Under the pieces are notes generated by a model. The model had not been told where the DNA came from. It searched no databases and saw nothing but the letters and a program-made list of their open reading frames with translations. A stretch of DNA of 64,000 nucleotides, from the NCBI GenBank assembly GCA_019426215.1, contig CM033404.1, positions 1,178,001 through 1,242,000 of the forward strand, given 5' to 3'. Below, in pieces: positions 55,855 through 64,000 of this stretch; within the stretch, counting starts at the first letter, position 1, and the number at the start of each line of letters is the position of its first letter. A program made the position numbers and the translations under genes. The stretch comes from Buddleja alternifolia (taxonomy: Eukaryota > Streptophyta > Magnoliopsida > Lamiales > Scrophulariaceae).

Positions 55855-56509
55855 TGTTAGGTATTTGTCCACAATAATAAATAAACAATAAAATAGTAGG
55901 TGATCATCAAAGTTGAAATTCAAAAGTAAAATTGGTAGGTGGCCATCAAAGTTGAATTACTCCAACCAACTTGTTTTGAACGGTGGGAATTTCAACCAAT
56001 GGGAGGAGTTTTGGTTGGTGGAAATTGTGCTATAAATAGCAGCCTTCCATTGCTCATTTGAGGCATCCCAAAACCGAGAGAAAAACATAGAGAGCAAAGT
56101 GTGTGTAGTGTAGTATATACTAGGAAAAGTGTAGTGTATACTAGGAAAAGTAATTTGTGGTAGATACAAATTGTACTACACGGGAAACACTTGTGGGGTT
56201 TTTCTTTCGGAGCAATACAAAAGGGGTTGGGAGAGTAGTGTTCTATATAACTTTGAGAGTGGTTGTACAAGAGAGATTTTCTTGAGTTTGTCGATAAACT
56301 CAAGTGTGTATTTTTGTACCGGTAAATTTCTCTCATAGTGGAAGAACGGAAACTCTCGTGGACGTAGGCGGATTTTGCCGAACCACGTAAATCTTGTATG
56401 CATTATTGTTATATTCTTTCGGGTAATATTTTGTTATTAACTTGTTGGTGGGATTTGCCGAATCTTAACAAGTTAAATCTCGGACCGAAAACTTCCGCTG
56501 CGCCCAACA
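55855..56509 (+). mobile_element. Solo LTR, 655 bp, within the Helitron
   Basis: It begins TGTTAGGTATTTGTCC and ends CGCTGCGCCCAACA, with a perfect 5-bp duplication AATTA on both sides (55850-55854, 56510-56514). A TATA box CTATAAATAGC lies near 56030, and the typical LTR sequence AACCACGTAAATCTTGT lies further downstream. No internal region is present. Confidence 0.9.
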
Positions 56510-57417
56510 AATTATATAGTCACAATTTTTGTTATTGAAAACCTCATATGTCATTTGTTTCTTATTCATATAAGGATTCTTCCTTTTTATTTGTTATCCA
56601 CAGTTCTAAGAATTTCTCCCAAGGAAAGCTCATCTCCTTAATACGATCCTCTTCTTATTTAATTTTTATCTTTTTATACTCAAATTTCTTTTTCTCTGAC
56701 TTTTATCATTTTTATTTTATTTTATATATAATTCTTCATATTTGATTATTATCATGTTTAAAAGTTGTCTTTATAATTTCTTTAATTTCTCATTCTTGTG
56801 TTAGTCTATTATTTTGATCTTATTCAGACACTCTTTCTTTAATATTCACTTCTTACTTTTTCATTTGATTTCTTTTATTTATGTTTTGGTAGTAATATTT
56901 GTCGTCACTAGATTTTTTTCTTAATTTTTTATTTATGTTTTTGATCCTATTTGATTTTTTTTTAAATCTTTTTTAAGCTATTTATACATTTGTTATTATT
57001 TTGAATATTTTTCTTATTCATATCTTTTCATTTAATTTAATTTATTATTCAATGTCAAATTATATATCATTTTTCCTATATTTAAGGGAATTATTTGGTT
57101 TTATTTACATTAATTTGACTGACCTTTTTTCTATCTATTTTTTCTATAATTTTTTCTCTATTTGTTATTTGGCGAATTCTTCACAAACTTAAAAAAATTT
57201 ATAATTTAGTTTTAAGAAATATTCAACTATAAATTTTGTAAGAAATGATTTTTCACTTTCACGGGTTCAAGAAACAATAACACAAAATAATTATGTACGT
57301 AACTTTGGCAGGTATATTAGTTAGATTTAAAAGAGTTGAAAAGATAACAGAAAATAAAGATAGAGAGTGGATCCGGATAAGATAAACACGATGTTAAAAT
57401 TTAAAATTTTCAATATA

Positions 57418-58281
57418 TCTATACTATTTATTAAAGATGTGGGTCTTAGAGTAACCTCCTTGGGCAACCAAAAGTGTACTCTCCAAAATACCCTTATATC
57501 CCTTTGTTAGTTTGTGGAGTTAAATGGATTATGTAGTAATTTCCTCTCAAGCAAACCCACCCTTTTTAAAACTGTCCTGATTGAGAGGTTTTGAATATTG
57601 ATGACTCTTTGAAAACTGACTAAATTCACTTCAACCGTCATATCCCTACAAAACTACCTAATGGTGGGACGCATTTATCATCCATTATCTTATCTGCAAT
57701 TCTTAATTATAGATTAGAGGATGAATAATGAGTTCTCCATGAAAAAATACAATCATTTTGTCTTTTTCTTAAATGTATTTGAGTTTATGGATTCTGAACA
57801 TCAGTTTCTTTCATTAATTACATGTACTGATCATATAAAGTTTTTTCAATTTTCCGAACAATTTTTTGTCATTAGATGTAGCAACTTTTATTCAGCATAT
57901 CGAGTTGGGATTTGAGAATTGAGTATGCTATGGAGAAGAAATTAAAAGCAAAGGAAAAGGGCACATCAGCAGGCTATAAAAAGCTGCAATAGCAAAGGAA
58001 AAAACCATTCCTGGGGCTGTATAAACTAGGATTATATATGTAAGCATATATTTTGCAAATACATTTAACTTTATAAAACATGATGCTATTTTAGAAATAA
58101 TGTTCTATTCATTAAACTATTTTATCGTAGTAAATTTTTGTGGTCATCCTTGATCTGTTGACAAATGACAAACATGTTACGCGGTTTATGAATATTGCAT
58201 TTGCATGAATTAGTTCTATTAAAGTATATTTAGTTTATCTTTTTAAATTTTGCACACACATCGAGTGTGCCCGGTTGCTAG
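57418..58281 (+). mobile_element. Nested 864-bp Helitron
   Basis: Starts TCTATACTATTTATTAAAG after an A (57417), ends GGTTGCTAG before a T (58282). The subterminal hairpin is GCACAC...GTGTGC. It is inserted within the larger Helitron, has a different 3' hairpin sequence, and so belongs to another Helitron family. No coding capacity. Confidence 0.85.
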
Positions 58282-58735
58282 TATGTATATATGAGTGTAC
58301 CGTCTTCGTGTGTAGTTCCAATTTTGTACACATGAATCAAATTGCAATGCTTAGTTATCCGTGTACCTTATAAAATGGATATAGCATAAAATCCCTTAAA
58401 AGCCTCAATCAGAAGTGAAAATTAACTAAGTTAGAAATTGACATTATATAACGCCCACTAATCTATATTACCTTTAGTCGAAAGTTGTTATTGCTTCATG
58501 CATAAGTCAAAAAGTTTCAGAATGGATCTTTTTACTATACAAATTTCATAAGATTTAAATGTTAACAGAACCATTATTATTAATATAGTTATAAGATCAA
58601 TTATTATTATATAAGTTAATTATTACTATTACTTTCAAAATATGTACCAAACTTTGCTTAGTTTCTTAGTTATAGGAAGAAAGGACTATTCCGTTATTAT
58701 TGTTATTTCCGTGCATAGCACGAGTTACACGCTAG

Positions 58736-61638
58736 TACATTATATATGGGATAATCCCCTATTTTACCTTCAATTGTGGTATCGTCGTGCAAACAATGCA
58801 ATTATTGATTATTGTGGGCTCATTCACTTGGGGTGTGTTTGGATAGAGTATTTGAAAATCATTAAATTCAAATTCATCAATAAATTTTTTGGGTTTGTTT
58901 GGATGGTTTCAAATTGTTACAGATTTCAAATCCTCTCGTGTTTATTTTGAGTTATTTTCTTAATCCCTATGCTAGATTTTAAATGACTTCATTTTGAAAT
59001 CACTTAAAATTCTTCCTCTAAATGTGGCATAATATGAAATGCGTTTCTTCTTTTTGATTGGCCTTGATTAATGAACAGATTAAATTTCAGGACAAATTTA
59101 AATCACTTTGCACTTGCAGTAAATTATTTCATTTGGACAAAACTTATCAATGGTAAAATAGTTTGACCGTGCCTCAGCAAAACAATTTCTATCTCTTTAT
59201 CACATAAGTGATATCATTCGTAGCTTTTACCGAAAATTTCTACCCCAAACCCGAGTAAGCTAAATTAAGTATAATTTACGTACAAGACGAGTGATGGAAA
59301 ATTAAATACACTCTGGGTCTAAAATACTTAAAATACTAATCCTGGGTAAATATTAATTAATACCTAAAAGAGCCGAAACATGAACTTTGGGCCAACAAAG
59401 ATTAGGAAAGGCCCATAGCCCATAGATATGAATAGTGATATGTGTAAAAGGTCAGTTATCCATATGTGAAATATCACTTCCTTAAATTCAAGAATATTCT
59501 CTTTTATCTCAATATATAATTCTTTTATATTGAAGTTACTTTTTGCTCAAGAATATCCAAACCTCATCGTATCATTTACTAGTGGTATCAATTAGTAAAT
59601 TAGAATTTGTTCAAAAATAAAATAAAAAATAGTAAATTAGATTTGCCCCGATATTTATAATTAATCTTATACATTACATATGGGATAATCCCCTATTTTA
59701 CCTTCAATTGTGGCATCTTCGTGCAAACAATGCAATTATTGATTACTATGTGCTCATTCACTTGGGTGTGTTTCGATAGAGGATTTGAAAATCATTAAAT
59801 TCAAATTCATCAATAAATCTATTGGGTTTGTTTGGATGGTTTCAAATTGTTACGGATTTCAAATCCTCTCGTGCTTATTTTGAGTTATTTTCTCAATCAC
59901 TATGGTAGATTTTAAATGACTTTATTTTGAAATCACTTAAAATTCTTCCTCTAAATACACTTCTCGAATCTAAATCATTCAATCCAAATACAACCTTAAG
60001 GCATTTGATATATGTACACCTCGACCAACTCCTTTTTTTTTTTTCAATTTTAGACGAAAACGATATCATGAGCTGACAAATTCGGATTGACAGTTTTTAA
60101 TCATGAGTTACATAGACCCTATAAAACTCCAATGAGAGAAAAATTATAATTTGTAATAGCCTGAAATTAAATTCAGGACCTGCAAATTGAGTGGAAGATG
60201 ATACAATATTGAACACATTGTCCCCCAGACCCCAACACGCACAATAATGGGCCAAACATAACGACAAACTTGCTTGAGATTTTGGGCTCACATATAATTG
60301 AAAGTTCTGATCATGGGCCGAACTTCTAGGAGAATAAAAGCCCATCAAGTTGATATCTTCAACAGAATAGGATCGGTGGTGCGGTTTGCTGGTCCAGGCA
60401 ACAAGCTCGCTTAATAAGTAGTACTTATATTTTATGACAGGTCCAAATATGTAAAACGGTTAATTATAATTCTGTGTCCAATTAATCGTTCAGTAAGTTG
60501 AAGATATGTGTACTTAATTGATAATTTCATGTAAGGATGGAAAATTTAAGGTCAAATTCGATAGGGTAGAATTCAAGTATAATTTTTACAAGGTGAATAT
60601 ATTTTTATCGTGTCATAATTGATTACAAACAAGCGAATTACCTTTAAATTTGATCGAATCAAATTCAAGTGTGTATTAGTCTTGGGATTAATCAACTTAA
60701 GTTATAAATATAATTTCCTTTGCTTATATAATATTCCTTAAAAGATGTCGTAGTTCTAATATATCCTTTATATTTATGTTTAAGAAAATATTTTTTATCC
60801 ACTTGATGAATTTTATTTAAATACCGGATACATAAAACACCACTTTTTATTTAAAAAAATTAAATTAAATTGTTTGACTAGTATTAATCACCCACCTCCA
60901 ATAAATATGGCATGTCTTTTCTGTTTTGTTAAGTATATTTTAGGGATAATTCTTGTACATATCAATTTCAATCACGCCTAAACGACCGTATTAAAATCCC
61001 TATTCTTGAAAAATCATAGTTCAATAAATAATAAAATGACAATGATATAAAGTTATAAACCACCTGATCATGTAAATGTTAAATTGACTTAAAATTCAAA
61101 TTCAATCCAAATTATAGGTAGTGAAGGTGGTAGCCGGTAGGCGGCGGAGAATAAGAAACCCAATCAACGGACGTCCCTTACACTTCCGAATTTAACCTTG
61201 TACTTATATCTACTTCTGACTAAGGAAGCACAAATGTACATATACAAACAAATAGAACAAATCCTTTTCTTTTTCGGTAGATATAAAAACGAATAAACAA
61301 ATACAAATATTTCAAAGTTCAACCACAATCCACAAATTACACTGCATCTGTTTTGTCAAAGGGAAAAAAGAACTCTTAACAGCCAAACATTAATATCATA
61401 AACAAAGATCATTAGTACTAGCATGCTTGTATAATACTAATCCAATCCAAATCATCTATCTTCACACAAAAAATTAAAATAAAATGCATTTTCATCTACC
61501 GAAATTAGGAAAACGCGAGAACAAAATGGTTCGTTGTTTCAGCTTCGGATCATCTATTTCAAATGATATTTATTTTGTATCACATTATTCTACGTGTTAT
61601 GTGTATAAATGTTTTTCTTAACTATACAAGTACTGTGA

Positions 61639-61683
<45 letters not shown>

Positions 61684-61949
61684 AAAATAACTGCGGACGG
61701 TCTCCTGTTTTACTTTCTATTCCATATTGAAATTTATTTTGATCAGTGATAAATGTATGTAATCCACATCTAAGTGCTTACACAAAGAAATATTACATAA
61801 AATTGCCATGTGTTAATTTGAACCAGAACATAGAATCATGAATTATCGATATAAAATGAAATACAAAATAAAATATCATTTAGAACAGAAAAATTCAGTT
61901 TTGTTTCCGTTTATTGAAACCAAACATGTAACAAAAGGATATTATTACA
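58736..61949. other. Duplicated unit spacer and E unit 3
   Basis: No gene. 58736-59020 continues the unit interrupted by the Helitron (TTGTGGGCTCATTCACTTGGGG). At about 59030 the sequence jumps back to an earlier part of the unit (GTGGCATAATATGAAATG), so 59030-59740 repeats landmarks already seen at 52800-53960. From there unit 3 runs to E3, with the GGTAGCCGGTAGGCGGCGGA block at 61127 and a (TA)n(TG)n microsatellite at 61639-61684. Confidence 0.65.
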
Positions 61950-62561
61950 TTACCTATCTCCAAAAAGACTTATAGCAGATTCATCAACATAAGTAACATA
62001 AATTGTATACTCCAAAACACCATAATTTGTAACAGCGTCATAAGAGTAAGTGCTTGTAAGAGCATATCCACGTCCAAATCGGAACTTCCCTGTGCCACCG
62101 GCCACCGGAAGCTCCCGTTCTGTGTCCTCTATTTGATTCCTGCCCAAAATACTAATAGTGCTTCCATTAAACTCACCTGCGGTGAAAATAAAGTTAAGGT
62201 TCATGGCTAGGGCTGACGTTTCCAGGTCAGCAGATGTGATTAGCCCCTGAACTCTGCCAATTTCTTGAGAATTGATGTCGGGCTCAGCCGTTAGCAGGTC
62301 ATCCAAGACCCTGACCTGCCCAAACGTCGTCGGGGAGTTAGAAGTGATGGAGGCACGGGCAACCTCGTACACGGTCACATTCTCACCACCTAGTATGTCT
62401 TGAACGTAGAAATGGACCTTGGCTATTTTTTCTTTGCCTTGGCATATGCTTTGGAACCACAAGGTCTTGGGTTCGGACCCTTTTTGTTTTCTGGCATAAA
62501 CACTTGGAATGGCCAAGAAAAAAGAGGAAAGCATCAAAATGACAATAATTAGCTTTGCCAT
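61950..62561 (-). CDS. Dirigent protein E3
   Basis: Intronless, 203 aa. Signal peptide 1-23; WFQSIC with the subfamily cysteine; FYVQDILGG; NVTV sequon; VRVLDDLLT; IGRVQG (101-106); NGST; AGGTG; FRFGRG; VTY followed by the tail VDESAISLFGDR, which differs from E1 and E2 at two residues. Full length and without defects. The third tandem E gene, with the same promoter layout as E1 and E2. Confidence 0.95.
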   Translation of the reverse strand: MAKLIIVILMLSSFFLAIPSVYARKQKGSEPKTLWFQSICQGKEKIAKVHFYVQDILGGENVTVYEVARASITSNSPTTFGQVRVLDDLLTAEPDINSQEIGRVQGLITSADLETSALAMNLNFIFTAGEFNGSTISILGRNQIEDTERELPVAGGTGKFRFGRGYALTSTYSYDAVTNYGVLEYTIYVTYVDESAISLFGDR

Positions 62562-62647
62562 ATTTAATTTACCTCAAAGTTGATATTGATCGAGATATAG
62601 GAAATTTGAGTGGAATGTGGGATGATTAGCTTCTTGACCGAGGATGG

Positions 62648-62657
62648 GATTATATAG
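62648..62657 (-). promoter_or_regulatory. TATA box of dirigent E3
   Basis: Minus-strand CTATATAATC, 87-96 bp upstream of the ATG at 62561, in the same context as E1 and E2. Confidence 0.75.
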
Positions 62658-64000
62658 GGAGTTGCTGAAGTTGGGACAATATAATTAACCATAGTGTAGT
62701 TGGAAAATTATTAATCGAGGTAAAAGAGTAAAATTATGCAAGTTGAATGAGTGCAAATTTTGAATTTTTCTTTGTTATTTCGTTGCAATATATGATGGCA
62801 ATAATATATTGTTCCATACATGGTTCTTATAAAAATTGGTTTTTTTGTCTAGTCTGAGCCTAACCATATGTACTATGTCTTTTGGTGCTTTTTATGTCAA
62901 GAAATTTTTTTCTCTAAACCTAGCTATAGTTATCTAAATTTGAATCCTCGTCAACAAAGTAAAGAAGTATACATTTCTGGCTCTCAACAATAGATATATC
63001 AAGGGTAGTCTAGGCATATTCTAAGCTTAATAAGAAATTATTGCAATTAGCACAATTAATAATTACGTGCTTTCCAAATCGAATCTACTTGGAAGGAAAA
63101 AGGTGAGAGATTCTATTTGGTATTCGTGTATATAATTGTATTCTCTTTTAATCGAACTCAAGGCAGATATACACAGGGATAGAGACAAGAATATAAATTT
63201 GGGGGCGAATACAAAACAATTTTTTTAAATTTGAGATGGGGGTGGGGCAAAATTCTAAATTTTAAAAATTTGTAGAGTAAAAAAAAATATTTTTTGAACT
63301 TGAGGGTGGAGAGGCACCCCGTCTCCTGGATGTGTATGTGTGTGTATATGTATATTATAATGAAAAATATTAAACCCCCCATAAAATAAAATTGTATATA
63401 AAAAAAAACTCATTTTACAAACTTTTCATTCGAAGAAACTGAAGAGATAAGATTAAAAACTTTTTGCATTAAATTACCCTTAGTGCCACAAGTTAAGAAT
63501 TGATCAATCAATTTTTTTTATTGATACTAAATATTTTGTATACTTTTATTTTTTTTATTTTAAAATCGTAATTATCTAAAAATAAGCTTTTTCATTAAAA
63601 AAAATTAAAAATGTGAAAATTAAAATCATAGTCAATATTAACCGTCAATACAAAAGTTCTAAATAAATAAATTTCTTTACAAAAATACAATTGATCAATT
63701 TTTTATTTGGAAAGCTAAGGACAATTAATTTCATAATTTTATTAACTCTAAATATTGAATTTATTTGAATGAAAAGTTGGTGGACTGAGTTTTTTGGATT
63801 AAAAAATATTTTCATGAATTTATTGTATATTTTAAGGGTTTTTTTTTACTAATTTTCCCTAGATTACACATATATTGTATGCCATTATCGTGTTCAAATA
63901 CTCCCCTTGGAAAGAAAATTAATAATAGAAGAATAAAGGGAAATATTCCGGCATTTTGTTGATGTTCATTTACTTGTTCTAAATGACACGAGTATACCTA
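62658..64000. other. E3 upstream region to window end
   Basis: No gene. To about 63130 and again at 63850-64000 it is collinear with the E2 upstream region (51480-52200), e.g. CATATTGTATGCCATT-like and GGCATTTTGTTGATGTTCAT landmarks. 63180-63850 is AT-rich sequence without counterpart in E2, so probably an insertion I cannot classify. Confidence 0.5.

Larger units (their letters stand above)
53964..58735 (+). mobile_element. 4.77-kb non-autonomous Helitron
   Basis: It starts TCTATACTATTATATATTTA directly after an A and ends CTAG directly before a T. Eleven bases before the end is a hairpin CGTGC-ATA-GCACG. There is no target duplication, and insertion is exactly between A and T. The empty site CTTATACATT is preserved at about 48192 (unit 2) and 59668. 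These are the diagnostic features of Helitrons. No Rep/helicase is encoded. Contents: a run of about 17 G near the 5' end, a solo LTR, a nested Helitron, and possible exon-like pieces at 54530-54970. Confidence 0.92.

Noticed and set aside
56548..57192. Hydrophobic frames rich in Phe/Tyr/Ile
   Set aside because: Translation of T-rich DNA in the Helitron; no start context or domain.

Overview
This 64 kb window is nuclear DNA of a flowering plant, most likely a eudicot. It is AT-rich, with intronless plant-type genes, plant Copia retrotransposons primed by initiator tRNA-Met, a Helitron, MITEs and a tRNA-derived SINE. The host gene content is simple: the 5' part of a pentatricopeptide-repeat (PPR) gene at the left edge, then a one-strand (minus) array of dirigent (DIR) genes filling the rest. 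I count eight intact DIR genes and three broken ones. No other host gene was recognised.

Layout. 1-629: PPR gene, cut by the window edge. 1.7-8.7 kb: subfamilies A and B as a duplicated two-gene block (A1, B1-pseudo, A2, B2). 9.35-14.48 kb: a young Copia element. 15.0-15.6 kb: C1. 16.8-23.45 kb: a second Copia element with broken ORFs. 23.5-27 kb: AT-rich repeats, including an approx. 1 kb TIR element. 27.5-32.6 kb: C2-pseudo, C3-pseudo (with a TRIM element in its promoter) and C4. 33.8-34.3 kb: D. 35.2 kb: a SINE. 35.8-64 kb: three tandem units, each carrying one E-type DIR (46.3, 50.8 and 62.0 kb). The first unit is swollen by two MULE-like TIR elements (3.03 and 2.94 kb) and a 1.63 kb solo LTR. 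Between units two and three lies a 4.77 kb Helitron that itself contains a solo LTR and a nested Helitron.

DIR proteins are secreted beta-barrel proteins. Known members steer phenoxy-radical coupling or related stereoselective steps in lignan, lignin, gossypol or pterocarpan metabolism. All intact copies have a signal peptide, the central VGRAQG-like loop, an N-glycosylation sequon in the NGS/NES loop and the VGGSG/AGGTG...ARG/GRG block. Most have a TATA box 55-100 bp upstream of the ATG. The A-D proteins end at HY (A1 has one more residue); the E proteins carry an extra tail of about 12 residues.

The most informative property of the window is that the array duplicated first and was invaded later. 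Nearly every insertion has an empty homologous site elsewhere in the same window, so insertion points and target-site duplications can be read directly. No novel enzymatic system is evident. The novelty is the structural history of a lineage-specific dirigent array and its transposon load.
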